Counted from the first letter of the stretch, positions 36,885 to 46,051 are shown. The stretch: 64,000 bases of DNA from Halogranum gelatinilyticum (GCF_900103715.1 NZ_FNHL01000002.1:868001-932000); one strand, 5' to 3'. The notes: generated from the letters alone by a model not told the origin. Numbers and translations: made by a program.

Positions 36885-37038
36885 TGGTTGGGGCTGGCCC
36901 ACGGCGGATGCAACCGGGGAACCGACTGCCCGCTCCGGGTCCTGCTGGGCCAATTACATCTAGAAGCTCACGAATCCCTAATGAACGTTTCTCCGGAAAT
37001 CTGCCACGACGGTGTCGGCCGACCGTCAGGATATCCAA

Positions 37039-38499
37039 CTACTCCGAGAGCAGGTCGCGGGCCTGTGCTATCCAGTCCTCGACGCGCTCGGGCGAGACGT
37101 CGATGGCCTCAGCGACCGCCTCGACGTCGGCGTCGGCGAGGTCCGCGAGGCTGTCGATACCGCTCTCGTGCAGCCGCTCGGCGCGTTTCGGGCCGATACC
37201 GTTGACAGCTTCGACCGTCAGCTCGGTCTCGTCGGCCTCGACCGCCTCATCGGTGTCGGTAGCGTCGTCGGTGTCGGCTGCCTCGTCGCTCTCCATCTCT
37301 GCCTCAGCCTCGACGGACTCCTCAACCTCGACAGCCTCGTCTGCGACGGCTCCGTCGGCGTCGCTGTCGTCGCTTTCGGTCGACGGCAGCTCCGTCTGCT
37401 CGGATTCGTCGCTCACCTGCGACCGCTCCTCGAACCACTCACAGACCTGCGGCCACAGTTCGGCGTGGGACTTCGAGGAGACCGAGAGGCCGATGTGGCC
37501 CGTCGGGAACTCCATCGTCGTCACCTCGGTGTCGAGCACCTCGTTGAAGCCCTTGGAGGCCTCCGGCGGGATGAGATGGTCGTACTCGCCGATGATCTGG
37601 ACGACCGGCATATCGATGTTCGCGAGGTCGACGTGTTTGCCGTCCAGATGGAGGTCGTTCGTCATCAGGTTGTTCTGCTGGTAGATCTCTTCGAGGAACT
37701 GCTTGTAGGTCGTCCCCGCGACGTCGATGCCGTCGCCGATCCACTGCTCCATGCGCGCGAAGTTCTCGACGAACTCCTCGCGTTCGAGGTTGTCGTAGAG
37801 CCTGAGATACTTCGTGACGAAGTTGTCGACGGGGTCCATCAGCGCGAAGCCGATGTCGAGGAAGTCCGCGGGCACGTTGCCGAAGGCGTCGACGACCGCA
37901 CCGGGCGTGTAGTAGTCGTCGTCACCCCAGAGTTCCAAGACGCCGCCCTCGCCGGTGAAACAGAGGCCGGCGGCCATCAGCCCGAGGTTTCGGACCTTCT
38001 CGGGATGGAGCGCGCTGTACATAACGCTCATCGTCCCGCCCATGCAGTAGCCGAGCAGATTGATCGAGTCCTGGCCCGAACGGTCGCGGACGACGTCGAC
38101 GCAGTTGTCGACGTAGCGGTTGACGTAGTCGTCGAGTGTCAGCGACTGGTCGAGGTTCGACGGCTCGCCCCAGTCGATGAGGTAGACGTCGAAGCCGTTC
38201 TCCAGCAGGGTGCGGACGACGCTGCGGTCCGGCTGGAGGTCGAGGATGTACGGCCGGTTGATGAGCGCGTAGACGATGAGGATGGGAACGCTGTGCTGTT
38301 CCTCCGTCATCGACTCGTAGTGGAGGAGTTTGAGCTTGTTCTCCTCGTAGACGACCTCGCTCGGGGTCTGGCCGACCTCGACTTCCGCCATCGTCTCCGC
38401 GCGGTCGGGAGCCGCCGAGGCCTTGTCGATGAGTTCCGTCGAGCGTTCCCACTGCTTGCGCTGCATGTCCAGCGCGCGGACGAACGGGTTCATGCTCAT
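37039..38499 (-). CDS. phaC: Class III PHA synthase PhaC with C-terminal HhH extension
   Basis: A 486-residue polymerase. The lipase-like box GYCMGG holds catalytic Cys152; Asp307 (GEYDHLIPP) and His335 (PTGHIGL) complete the triad, all at class III positions. It polymerises R-3-hydroxyacyl-CoA into PHA on the granule surface, as a complex with PhaE. After the catalytic domain (to about 360) comes a very acidic linker (about 362-428) and a helix-hairpin-helix-like domain (429-486: [16 protein letters not shown] and [12 protein letters not shown]). HhH motifs normally bind DNA. The gene overlaps phaE by ATGA, so synthesis of the two subunits is coupled. Confidence 0.9.
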   Translation of the reverse strand: MSMNPFVRALDMQRKQWERSTELIDKASAAPDRAETMAEVEVGQTPSEVVYEENKLKLLHYESMTEEQHSVPILIVYALINRPYILDLQPDRSVVRTLLENGFDVYLIDWGEPSNLDQSLTLDDYVNRYVDNCVDVVRDRSGQDSINLLGYCMGGTMSVMYSALHPEKVRNLGLMAAGLCFTGEGGVLELWGDDDYYTPGAVVDAFGNVPADFLDIGFALMDPVDNFVTKYLRLYDNLEREEFVENFARMEQWIGDGIDVAGTTYKQFLEEIYQQNNLMTNDLHLDGKHVDLANIDMPVVQIIGEYDHLIPPEASKGFNEVLDTEVTTMEFPTGHIGLSVSSKSHAELWPQVCEWFEERSQVSDESEQTELPSTESDDSDADGAVADEAVEVEESVEAEAEMESDEAADTDDATDTDEAVEADETELTVEAVNGIGPKRAERLHESGIDSLADLADADVEAVAEAIDVSPERVEDWIAQARDLLSE

Positions 38500-39047
38500 T
38501 CTTCTATCGCCGCGAGGACACGGTCGAGCTTCTGCTCGACGGCGTGCTGGCGGCGTTCGAGTTCGACGAGCCGTTCGCCCACCTCGACGACGTCGCCCTC
38601 GGTGGCGAAGCCGAGCTGGTGGAGCGTGTCTTCGGCCTGTTTGTCGACCTCCTGTTGGAGTTCGAGGACGTCCTCGACGGTCTGGCCGGTCGCGGCAGCG
38701 AACGCGGAGGTGCTCATGACCTCCTTGAACGACTCGTTGGCGGCGTTGAGCCAGATGTCACGGAACTCCTCCGGCGAGACGTCCTCGCCCTCGATGACGT
38801 CGCTCGCGCGCTCGAACTGGGTCTCGGCGGCGTTCATCCACACCTCGTAGGCGCGGGCGTAGCCCTCGAGTCCCTCGGTGAGCCGCTCTTCGTCCGCCGA
38901 TTCGTCGACGGCGTCCATCCACGACTCGACGAACTTCGCCTGTGCCTCGACGTTCTGTTCCAACTGGTCGAGGAACGTCTCGTTCATGTTCTCCATGAAC
39001 GCACTCCACTTCTCGGGGGCGTACATCTCTGACGGATAGTTTGACAT
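38496..39047 (-). CDS. phaE: PHA synthase subunit PhaE
   Basis: A 183-residue, highly acidic, mostly alpha-helical protein ([18 protein letters not shown] at the start). Family members pair with class III PhaC and are needed for its activity; no catalytic residues exist in PhaE. The C-terminal third ([14 protein letters not shown] then [20 protein letters not shown]) is predicted coiled coil, a plausible PhaC contact. I chose the ATG at 39047. Its end overlaps phaC by 4 bp. It starts 42 bp after phaP and forms the synthase pair of the operon. Confidence 0.85.
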   Translation of the reverse strand: MSNYPSEMYAPEKWSAFMENMNETFLDQLEQNVEAQAKFVESWMDAVDESADEERLTEGLEGYARAYEVWMNAAETQFERASDVIEGEDVSPEEFRDIWLNAANESFKEVMSTSAFAAATGQTVEDVLELQQEVDKQAEDTLHQLGFATEGDVVEVGERLVELERRQHAVEQKLDRVLAAIEE

Positions 39048-39089
39048 ATCTGGAGCCTCGCGGGAGGGGTACAAAAGATTACTCGGGGG

Positions 39090-39554
39090 TTACTCGTCGA
39101 GTTCGATGGTCGCCGCCTCGGTCTGGTCTTCGACCTGACCGAGCGTCTCCAGGTAGGCGTCGATGGAGTCGTCGAAGTACTCGCCGTACTGGTCGACGAA
39201 GTCATCGAAGGCGTGACCGTTCTCTTCGAGGGTCTCCTCGAAGGCGGCCCACGTCTCCTCGTTGGCACCGTGGAGTGCCTCGAACTGGTCGGCGACGGCC
39301 TCGTGCATACTGTCGTAGGCGGTCTCGTCGCCGGGGACGGTCGCCTCGAACATGTCGAGGTAGGCCTCGACAGCAGTCTGGGAGACGTCCATGCTCGTCT
39401 CTTGGACCGCCTTCCCGGAGTGGAGGCTGTCGCGGACGGTCTTGGCCATCTGCTTCTGGAAGTTCAGGCTCTGATGGACAGCCTTCTGGGACTGTTCCAT
39501 CGAACGGCGTTGCATCTCGAACATTGCTGCGAAGGGGTTGGAAGTCTCACTCAT
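39090..39554 (-). CDS. phaP: PHA granule phasin PhaP
   Basis: A 154-residue protein rich in helical, amphipathic stretches (FAAMFEMQRRSMEQSQKAVHQ and YLDMFEATVPGDETAYDSM) with an acidic tail, the composition of haloarchaeal phasins. Phasins coat PHA granules and control number and size. The MSETSNPF start at 39554 overlaps the phaR stop by 8 bp. An upstream MVIP start is possible. It sits between phaR and phaE in the pha operon, the order known from Haloferax mediterranei. Confidence 0.82.
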   Translation of the reverse strand: MSETSNPFAAMFEMQRRSMEQSQKAVHQSLNFQKQMAKTVRDSLHSGKAVQETSMDVSQTAVEAYLDMFEATVPGDETAYDSMHEAVADQFEALHGANEETWAAFEETLEENGHAFDDFVDQYGEYFDDSIDAYLETLGQVEDQTEAATIELDE

Positions 39555-39873
39555 TGGAATCACCACGGGTCCGCTTGATCGGGATGACGAACGTCTGGAC
39601 GAGATCGCCCTCGTCGATGTCGAGCGCCTCGCGCTCGGCGTCTGGGATGCTGATACGACCCCCGCTCTGCACGCGGGTCTTGAACACGGCGGCGTTCATG
39701 GGGTCGACGTCGCCGACGCTCTGTTTCGTCGAACGGCCGGCCCCGTTGGCCATCCCGCCCGCCGAGAGCATCTGTTCGAACAACTCCATCTGCTGGTCGC
39801 TGAACTCCTCGCTCGCGCGTTGGAACTGGCTCGCGAAGGCGGCGGGCGACCACGGCATCTCGTCGTTCGTCAT
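39547..39873 (-). CDS. phaR: AbrB-type regulator PhaR
   Basis: A 108-residue protein whose C-terminal half carries an AbrB/SpoVT swapped-hairpin DNA-binding domain (FKTRVQSGGRISIPDAERE, then LDIDEGDLVQTFVIPIKR). In Haloferax mediterranei PhaR is the AbrB-like repressor and granule-associated regulator of the pha operon, and order (phaR first, phaP next) is the same here. The N-terminal region is Gln/Glu/Met-rich and probably binds granules or PhaP. An inverted repeat upstream (39920-39944) is a candidate operator. Start ATG 39873; an earlier start would add nine residues. Confidence 0.85.
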   Translation of the reverse strand: MTNDEMPWSPAAFASQFQRASEEFSDQQMELFEQMLSAGGMANGAGRSTKQSVGDVDPMNAAVFKTRVQSGGRISIPDAEREALDIDEGDLVQTFVIPIKRTRGDSNE

Positions 39874-39898
39874 CTCGACTAGGTGTAACCGCCGCCAC

Positions 39899-39910
39899 AT
39901 ACAAATATCT
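39899..39910 (-). promoter_or_regulatory. Probable TATA element of the pha operon
   Basis: On the minus strand the sequence reads GATATTTGTATG, about 30 bp before the phaR ATG. This is the position for a (near-)leaderless haloarchaeal promoter. Confidence 0.45.
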
Positions 39911-39919
39911 TCCTCTCGT

Positions 39920-39944
39920 TACCATCTATTGGTGAGAGATGGTA
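39920..39944. promoter_or_regulatory. 8-9-8 inverted repeat in the phaR/phaJ intergenic region
   Basis: TACCATCT and AGATGGTA, perfect complements around a 9-bp spacer. The element adjoins the pha-operon TATA/BRE region and lies between divergent phaR and phaJ, so it could be a PhaR or other operator controlling both directions. Confidence 0.45.
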
Positions 39945-40068
39945 GTGAATGGTTTCGGGCGGTTGGAACGGTGGTCTCCCGGCAGCTCGCGACGACATCG
40001 AACAAAAATGTATCGCAAGCCATATTACGTGATGTTACCGAGGGACATGGGTACGAGATCCTTCAACG

Positions 40069-40698
40069 ATGAGTAACCGACAATCGAGTGCGACAGAGGG
40101 TGTATCGAACGTGACGCAGGCGTGGCTTCGGGCGTCGAGTCATCTGATGAACAGTGCCGTCGAGGCGAACCGGGCGACACTCGCCGCCTTCGGTCTCGTC
40201 GACCGCGACGGCGAGGAAGACACTCGGGCCGACGCCGGGACGCCCTCGGTCGCCTACAACCGCGAGGACTGGGTGACAGAGCGGACCGTCGACCGGCCCG
40301 AACACATCACCGTCGGCGACCACGTCGCGTTTACGAAGACCATCTCGCAGGACGACGTGGCGGTCTTCGCGGAGGCGAGCGGCGACACCAACCGCCTGCA
40401 TCTGGACCCCGAGTTCGCCGAGGACACGCGGTTCGGCCGCAACATCGCCCACGGGACGCTCGTCTCGGGACTCATCAGTGCCGCGCTCGCACGGCTCCCC
40501 GGCCTGACCATCTATCTCTCGCAGGACGTCGAGTTCACCGGACCCGTCGACATCGGCGACCGGCTGACGGCCACCGTCGAGATCGTCGAAGACCTCGGCA
40601 ACAACCGGTATCTGCTCTCGACCGACGTCCACAAGGAGGACGGGAAACAGATCATCGAAGGTGAGGCCGTCGTCCTCATCGACGACGTGCCGGAGTAG
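40069..40698 (+). CDS. phaJ: MaoC-type (R)-specific enoyl-CoA hydratase PhaJ
   Basis: A 209-residue hot-dog-fold enzyme. The catalytic Asp and His are in AEASGDTNRLHLD (D-x4-H), and NIAHGTLVSGLISAALA is the family-typical helix. The N-terminal 75 residues, absent from classic short PhaJ, are charged and alpha-helical, resembling phasin-like granule targeting (inference). It hydrates trans-2-enoyl-CoA to R-3-hydroxyacyl-CoA, feeding PHA monomer from beta-oxidation. Divergent from phaR, it completes the locus and supplies a second monomer route beside phaB. Start ATG 40069. Confidence 0.85.
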   Translation: MSNRQSSATEGVSNVTQAWLRASSHLMNSAVEANRATLAAFGLVDRDGEEDTRADAGTPSVAYNREDWVTERTVDRPEHITVGDHVAFTKTISQDDVAVFAEASGDTNRLHLDPEFAEDTRFGRNIAHGTLVSGLISAALARLPGLTIYLSQDVEFTGPVDIGDRLTATVEIVEDLGNNRYLLSTDVHKEDGKQIIEGEAVVLIDDVPE

Positions 40699-41012
40699 TC
40701 TTACCCCGGGCGCGCTCGACCCACAGTCGGTGTCGACTCTATAGCCGTAGAACCCCGTTCGTACCGATATATACCGCCCCTAGCAACGCTTTTCGCTGTT
40801 CTCCACGTCACTGTGAACTGAGACGTTCACGACGAGAGACATTTTTGTTTTAGGTACCTTATATTCGTAAATCTGCGTAATAGGTGAGTTATATATGTTA
40901 TCGGCAAGATGTTCCTGGTAACGCGAGGAGGTACAGACCGACGCCGTGTCGTGCGGCCCGCGAGGGTCGCTCCGACGTGTCCCCGCCGTGGCCTCACTCG
41001 CCGGACAAAACC
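40699..41012. other. Intergenic with AT-rich promoter region
   Basis: A 314-bp gap between phaJ and the small HTH gene. Positions 40841-40905 are AT-rich; AGGTACCT (40852-40859) is palindromic and TTATATATGT (40889-40898) looks like a TATA box, but it lies more than 110 bp before the next start, so a leader would be long. No other gene is seen. Confidence 0.45.
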
Positions 41013-41282
41013 ATGAAGCCCCAGACCATCAACACCAGCCCGGAACAGAGTACCGAGACGCCGACCGCTCCCAGCTTCGCCGACTTCACGCTCCCGTCGA
41101 GTCTCGACTCGACGGGGACGAAGCTCGTCTACCTGTATCTCGACGCGACCAACGGCGGCGACATCGCCGACCTCCGCGCGTCGCTCGGCATGAAGACCAT
41201 CACGCTGTACCCCATCCTCCAGACGCTAGAGACGAACGGTCTCGTCAAGCGCGACGGCGACGAATACCACATCGCATCGTAG
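41013..41282 (+). CDS. Small MarR/TrmB-like winged-helix protein
   Basis: An 89-residue protein with one winged helix (SLDSTGTKLVYLYLDATNGG, then DLRASLGMKTITLYPILQTL and GLVKRDGDEYHIAS at the wing). The short acidic/Thr-rich N-terminus is unstructured. Such small wHTH proteins regulate transcription in haloarchaea; targets unknown. Start ATG 41013. No partner gene lies in the same unit; it is 153 bp before a hypothetical protein gene. Confidence 0.8.
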   Translation: MKPQTINTSPEQSTETPTAPSFADFTLPSSLDSTGTKLVYLYLDATNGGDIADLRASLGMKTITLYPILQTLETNGLVKRDGDEYHIAS

Positions 41283-41434
41283 ACGGATTCTCCTGCTATT
41301 TTCACCGACCGCCAGCCGCAGCTCCACCCGGCGATTTCCGGATTGTGGTGCCGCCTCGTCCGTCCGGGTCGTGGCTGCCGCGCGTGGTGCTCCACCGGCG
41401 GTAAGGTCATTCCACTCCCGACCCAACCACGGCC

Positions 41435-42052
41435 ATGGACGGACAGTTTCCGTCGCTCCCCGCGACGCTCGACGACGAGTGGACCCTGTACGAACGGACC
41501 TCCGGTGTCGTGTTCAGCCTCCCGAATGCCGAAATCAGCGAACACACGCTCGTCTACGAGGACGCGACGCTCCGGGGCGACATCTGCACAGCCACCGACG
41601 GCGCGCTCGACCGCGTCTGGCGGTTCTTCTTCGCGACGCGGCTGACCGTCTCGCCGCCGCCACCCCCCGGCGTCGGCACGGCGAGTTGGTATCCCACCGT
41701 CGCCTCGGAGGCGCGCGACGCCTTCGCCGACGACCTCCGCGAGCGCGGCTTCCGAAACGTCGAGCGTCACCGCGGCCAGCGGATGCGGACCCGAGGTGGA
41801 AAACGTGCCCGACTGACGAAGTTCACCGCAGACTATCCGGTCGCCCGCGATGGCGACGAGACCGAGGAGACGAGCCTGCCGACGGAGGGGTTTCTCGCGA
41901 TCTGGGCCGACGGCAGGGAGTTTCGGCTCGCGGGCGGCGCGCATCCCACGAGCTTCGACGGCGCGCTCGACGCGGCCGAACGCGACGCGCTCGGCGTCCA
42001 TCCGTCGGGCTACCGCAACGAACTGCTGGAACTGATCCGCGAGGTCGAGTGA
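41435..42052 (+). CDS. Hypothetical haloarchaeal protein
   Basis: A 205-residue acidic, soluble protein without signal or membrane segment. It has a conserved-looking block WTLYERTSGVVFSLPNAEI and SSRL-type strands, and a Pro-rich loop VSPPPPPGVG. No family is recognised. It ends 9 bp before the convergent end of the lactate-dehydrogenase-type gene. The coding signal is clean (strong GC3 bias, single ATG start). Confidence 0.7.
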   Translation: MDGQFPSLPATLDDEWTLYERTSGVVFSLPNAEISEHTLVYEDATLRGDICTATDGALDRVWRFFFATRLTVSPPPPPGVGTASWYPTVASEARDAFADDLRERGFRNVERHRGQRMRTRGGKRARLTKFTADYPVARDGDETEETSLPTEGFLAIWADGREFRLAGGAHPTSFDGALDAAERDALGVHPSGYRNELLELIREVE

Positions 42053-42060
42053 GGCTACTC

Positions 42061-43014
42061 CTACTCCTCCAGTGCCGCCCGGCTCTCCCGTAGCACCGCC
42101 GCGGACTCCTCCAGTGCATCCCGCTCGGACGCGGACAGCGTCGGCTCGATGACTTCACGCACGCCGCCGCGGTCGAGCACGCACGGCAGGCTCAAGAAGA
42201 CGTCTTCGAGCCCGTACTGGCCGGTCATGCGCGTCGACACGGGTAGCACTACCTCCTCGTCGCGGACGACCGCCTCCACGATGTCGGTCGCGGCGAGCGC
42301 GATGGCGTAGTTGGTCGCGCCCTTCCGGTCGATGACTTCGTAGGCCGCGTTGCGGACCGTCTCGGCGATGTCGGCCTTCTCGCCCTCGGCGAACGGCTCG
42401 CCGTGCTGTGCGAGATAGTCGTCGACCGGCAGCCCGGCGACGGTGGTCGAACTCCACAGTGGGACCTCGCTGTCACCGTGTTCGCCGACGACGTAGCCGT
42501 GGATGTGGTTCGCGTCGACGTCACACCGCTCGCCGAGGACGTGCCGGAACCGCGAGGTGTCCAGTGTCGTCCCCGAGCCGATGACCTGCTCGGCCGGCAG
42601 TTCCGACAGCTCCCACGTCAGCTGTGTGAGTACGTCGACCGGGTTGGTGACGACGAGGAGCACGCCGTCGTCGGCCATCCCCTCCGTAATCGCGGGGATC
42701 ATCTCTTCGAAGATGTCGGCGTTTCGTTCGAGGAGATCGAGCCGCGTCTCGCCGTCTTGCTGTGACGCTCCGGCGGTGACGACGACGACGTCGGCGTCCC
42801 AACAGTCCTCGTAGTCGCCCGTCCGAACGTCGACGGGCGGCGCGAAGTACGCGCCGTGGTTCAGATCCATCGCCTCGCCGGTCGCACGTGCCTCGTCGAC
42901 GTCGACGAGAATCAGCTCGGAGGCGACGCCGTGGGTCACGAGTGAGAACGCGGTGGTCGACCCGACCGCACCGACACCGACGACGGCGACGGTCGTGTGG
43001 TCGTTGGCTGGCAT
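42061..43014 (-). CDS. L-lactate dehydrogenase-type (LDH/MDH family) enzyme
   Basis: A 317-residue NAD-dependent hydroxyacid dehydrogenase. VVGVGAVGSTTAF is the NAD loop. Residues 83-91 are ASQQDGETR: Gln85 occupies the position of LDH Gln102, where malate dehydrogenase has Arg, so L-lactate rather than malate is predicted. Arg91 (Arg109), Asp152/Arg155 in LDTSRFR, and His179 in GEHGDSEVPLW complete the catalytic set. I start at ATG 43014; an upstream ATG would add a basic stretch. Often annotated malate dehydrogenase in haloarchaea. Stands alone between unrelated genes. Confidence 0.85.
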   Translation of the reverse strand: MPANDHTTVAVVGVGAVGSTTAFSLVTHGVASELILVDVDEARATGEAMDLNHGAYFAPPVDVRTGDYEDCWDADVVVVTAGASQQDGETRLDLLERNADIFEEMIPAITEGMADDGVLLVVTNPVDVLTQLTWELSELPAEQVIGSGTTLDTSRFRHVLGERCDVDANHIHGYVVGEHGDSEVPLWSSTTVAGLPVDDYLAQHGEPFAEGEKADIAETVRNAAYEVIDRKGATNYAIALAATDIVEAVVRDEEVVLPVSTRMTGQYGLEDVFLSLPCVLDRGGVREVIEPTLSASERDALEESAAVLRESRAALEE

Positions 43015-43122
43015 CGTCCGTCGGTTCGGGCGGCGGGAGCATAACAGTTCGACTGCGCGCAACGGGGTCGAGCCGCCAAAACCGCCACAAGCGACTTATT
43101 ATCCGCGTGTTAACACCGGACA

Positions 43123-43407
43123 ATGCCTTCCAAGAACGCCCTCGGAATCGCCCCCCTGGTCTGCGGGGCCGTCCTGCTCTCGGGGACGATGGCACGTCTC
43201 GGCGGGGATCCCGTCGGGACGGTTTCGTCCGTCGCGCTCGCTGCACAGTTCCTCGGCGGTGTTGCCGCCATCGTCGTCGGTGTCGGTATCCTCAGCGGCT
43301 GGCGGTCCTTCGGGAGCGACGACACGGACGCCTCGACCGAAACCGCCCTCGCCACCGTCACCGCCGTCGCGCTCGCGCTCGGCGTGGTCGGGGTCGTCTT
43401 CGGCTGA
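43123..43407 (+). CDS. Small membrane protein
   Basis: A 94-residue protein with three hydrophobic segments (about residues 5-23, 35-57 and 72-93) and a polar Asp/Thr loop between the last two. No family is recognised. It is followed 4 bp later by another small membrane gene (43412-43606), so the two are likely co-expressed. Divergent from the LDH-type gene, with a TATTAT-containing region between them. Confidence 0.65.
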   Translation: MPSKNALGIAPLVCGAVLLSGTMARLGGDPVGTVSSVALAAQFLGGVAAIVVGVGILSGWRSFGSDDTDASTETALATVTAVALALGVVGVVFG

Positions 43408-43411
43408 GTCG

Positions 43412-43606
43412 ATGATCTCGCGCCAAAAGCTTCGGAACGCCGTCGCGGCTGACCGCGGCGCGCTGGTCGTCGTCGCGGTCGTCGTCGCCGTCACGACGTG
43501 GTTCGCCGCCCCCGCTCCCGACGCGACGACGCGGGCCGCAAACACGGTGTTGGGCGGGACGCTCGCGTTCCTCGCCGCCGCCGTCGGTCTCGCAGTCTTC
43601 GAGTAG
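43412..43606 (+). CDS. 64-residue two-helix membrane protein
   Basis: An ATG frame of 64 residues (MISRQKLRNAVAADRG...). A basic N-terminus is followed by helix VVVAVVVAVTTWFAA (about 19-34) and a second helix TLAFLAAAVGLAVF near the C-terminus. It starts 4 bp after the preceding membrane protein stop, consistent with co-translation. Unknown function; short, hence moderate confidence. Confidence 0.6.
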   Translation: MISRQKLRNAVAADRGALVVVAVVVAVTTWFAAPAPDATTRAANTVLGGTLAFLAAAVGLAVFE

Positions 43607-43715
43607 CACTCGCAGGGACCCGTTTCTACTGTCACCACCGCCCCCAGCCGTGGCACTGTCGCGCGCGACGTCGCCCGGACGCGCGTCAGTCCTCCGAGTC
43701 GGCACCACTGGTCGG

Positions 43716-45842
43716 CTAGGGTCGCCGCCACTGGTCGGCCATGGCCGACGGCTCCGACGCGGTCGGCGGATGGTGGTCTCCCTCGGCCGTCGTCGACCGC
43801 CGGAGCCGGACCGTGACGACGCTGCCGCGTGGGTCGTTCTCGTCGATGTGGAGTTCGCCGTCGGCCGCGGAGACGATCCAGTGGACCAGCCACAGTCCGA
43901 GACCGTTGGCGTGTTCCAGTTGGGACTCGCCGCCGCGCTGGAAGATGTGCCTGTCGTAGTCGGGGATGCCGGGACCGTTGTCGACGATGCGTATCTCGAC
44001 GGCGTCGGTGGGGTCGTCCGCGACGGTCGCGACCGAGACAGTCACTGTGGGGTCGTCGGCGTCGTTGTGTTCGACGGCGTTCGTCACCAGCTGTTCGATG
44101 GCGACTTCGAGCAGGTTGGTGGCGTCCGCCCACGCGTCGTCTTGCACGTCGAGGTCGACCGTGGCGTCCGGACGCTCTTCGGTGACGGTGCGAACCGCGG
44201 CGTCGACACAGTCTGCGATCCGCTGGGGGCGGAGGTCGGCCTCGCGGTCGAGTCCGGCGTCGACGTACCGGGATTTTTGACTCGCAGCGAGGAGCTTCTC
44301 GCCGGAGCGGTGTGCCGTCTCGAGCCAGCCTCGAACCTCGTCGTCGTCGGTCGCGTCGATGGCCATCGACACGAAGCCCTGGACGGCGGTCATCTTGTTG
44401 CGGACGTCGTGGCGGAGGACGCGGTTGAGCACCTGGAGCCGCTGTTCGTACTGGCGGTGTTCGGTCACGTCGTGGGCGGTCCAGAGGACGCCGTCGAGAG
44501 CCGGATTGTCGAGGAGCCGTTCGCTCTTCGCCTCGAAGACGTGCCACGAGCCGTCGACGTGTTCGACGCGGACGTCGGCCCAATCGGTGGAGCCGCCCCC
44601 GTCGGTGGCGTCGAACGCCTCACGCGCCGCCTCGCGGTCGTCGGGGTGAACGAGTTCGAACAGCGGCTCCCCGTGGAGCGCGTCGGGCGAATAGCCGAGC
44701 GTGCGCTCGAACGACGGCGTCGCATACTGCAGACTGCCGTCGGTGTCGACGAGCGCGACGATGGTCGACGCCTGTTCGACGATGGTCCGGTAGCGCTGTT
44801 CGACCTGGCGGCGGTCGGTGATGTCGCGAAGGCTGAGAACGAGACCGCTCGTTGCCCCTGACGGCTCGTCGAGCCGGGTGACGGTGACGTCGTAGTACTT
44901 CCGGCTCCCGTCGCAGTCGACGACGAGGTCCTCGGAACTGTCGGTCCCCGTGAGGTGAGCGAGCAGCGTGGGGTAGTCCGCGAGTGCCGTCTCGGCGGGC
45001 TGGCCGACGAGCCGGTTCGCGTCCTCGAAGAGGGTTCGGGCGGTCGAGTTGAGGTCGGCGACCTGCTCGTCGCCGTCGAGGATGATGACTCCGTCCGTCA
45101 TCTCGTCGATGAGCTGGGTGCGGGCGACGGGGACGACGTCCAGCATCTGATACCGAGAGAGCACGTACGCGACGACCAGAATGGTCACGCCGAACGTGAT
45201 CGGCGTCAGGTCGAGATACGGCATCGGGAGCAGCTGTGCGACGCTGAGGAGGCTTCCGGTCAGGGGAATCGTTCCGGCGACGGCCAGAAGCGTGCTCTGT
45301 CGCCGCCGGACCCCGTGGTGGCTGTAAGCGTCGTACGCCAGCACGCCCAGCGTGACGAGGTCGACGAGATACGTGTAGAGCAGGAAGACCAAGAACAGTA
45401 TTCCCGGCTCGATAGCGAGCATGACGCCCTGCGAGACGGTCACGAGTCCGTCGGGCGTGGCGACGAGACCGCGGTACTGGGGGGTCAAGACGGCGAGAAG
45501 CGTCAGCAGCGGGACCGCTCCGAGCGCGAGAATCCCGGCAGGCCCGGTCCAACGGTGTCGTTCCGCGTAGGTGAAGACGAAGACCGGCCACGCGACCGCC
45601 ATCAGCGTGACGCCGACCCAGACAAAGCGGTTCCAGAACAGCTTGCCCGCCAGCGTCGTCGACGAGAGCTGGAACCAGTAGGCCGTCGACCAGAGGACGA
45701 CGGCGGAGGAGGTCGCCACGAACGCCCACGTCCGCTTCCGGTCGAGTCGGTCGCGGTGACCCAAGACGTAGACAGTGGTGAGTAAGGCGATACCGCTGGC
45801 AAGCAACAAGGGGAGCGTGTACGGAATCGCCTGCCAGCCCAT
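43716..45842 (-). CDS. Membrane sensor histidine kinase with PAS domains
   Basis: A 708-residue sensor kinase. Seven membrane helices (about 1-225, the N-terminal 7TM region of archaeal kinases) are followed by two PAS domains (about 235-350 and 355-470). The phosphoacceptor region RVLRHDVRNKMTAV and an ATPase domain (NAVEHN, DNGPGIPDYDR and GLGLWLVHWIV) complete it. The H-box has His-Asp-Val-Arg-Asn, the form common in haloarchaeal kinases. Signal and partner response regulator are unknown; none is adjacent. ATG at 45842 preferred to the upstream GTG. Confidence 0.9.
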   Translation of the reverse strand: MGWQAIPYTLPLLLASGIALLTTVYVLGHRDRLDRKRTWAFVATSSAVVLWSTAYWFQLSSTTLAGKLFWNRFVWVGVTLMAVAWPVFVFTYAERHRWTGPAGILALGAVPLLTLLAVLTPQYRGLVATPDGLVTVSQGVMLAIEPGILFLVFLLYTYLVDLVTLGVLAYDAYSHHGVRRRQSTLLAVAGTIPLTGSLLSVAQLLPMPYLDLTPITFGVTILVVAYVLSRYQMLDVVPVARTQLIDEMTDGVIILDGDEQVADLNSTARTLFEDANRLVGQPAETALADYPTLLAHLTGTDSSEDLVVDCDGSRKYYDVTVTRLDEPSGATSGLVLSLRDITDRRQVEQRYRTIVEQASTIVALVDTDGSLQYATPSFERTLGYSPDALHGEPLFELVHPDDREAAREAFDATDGGGSTDWADVRVEHVDGSWHVFEAKSERLLDNPALDGVLWTAHDVTEHRQYEQRLQVLNRVLRHDVRNKMTAVQGFVSMAIDATDDDEVRGWLETAHRSGEKLLAASQKSRYVDAGLDREADLRPQRIADCVDAAVRTVTEERPDATVDLDVQDDAWADATNLLEVAIEQLVTNAVEHNDADDPTVTVSVATVADDPTDAVEIRIVDNGPGIPDYDRHIFQRGGESQLEHANGLGLWLVHWIVSAADGELHIDENDPRGSVVTVRLRRSTTAEGDHHPPTASEPSAMADQWRRP

Positions 45843-46016
45843 CTCTGTATCCCTCCTCACTGGCGCGTTATAATATCATGGTACTGATACGTGCAGACGA
45901 ATTGACACGAACACGCCGCCCGCGTCGGGACGAGAGTCGCCAACCGACGTGTTCGTCCCGCCTCGACGGCCGATACACGGAGACGCGCGTCACCTGCGCG
46001 GTCCGCCGGCGAGGCT

Positions 46017-46030
46017 TTAGGCACACCTAA
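46017..46030. promoter_or_regulatory. Iron-box-like palindrome TTAGG-n4-CCTAA
   Basis: TTAGGCACACCTAA is a TTAGG/CCTAA inverted repeat. It is the core of the DtxR/IdeR family box and resembles haloarchaeal Idr/SirR iron-responsive sites. It lies 40 bp upstream of the siderophore-binding protein start. Confidence 0.55.
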
Positions 46031-46051
46031 CTTTCGAAACGCTCTTCACTG

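Noticed and set aside
40909-41016. A 35-codon upstream frame overlapping the small HTH gene by ATGA
   Set aside because: Arg/Thr-rich and unlike a leader peptide; the TATA-like element is too close to its ATG.
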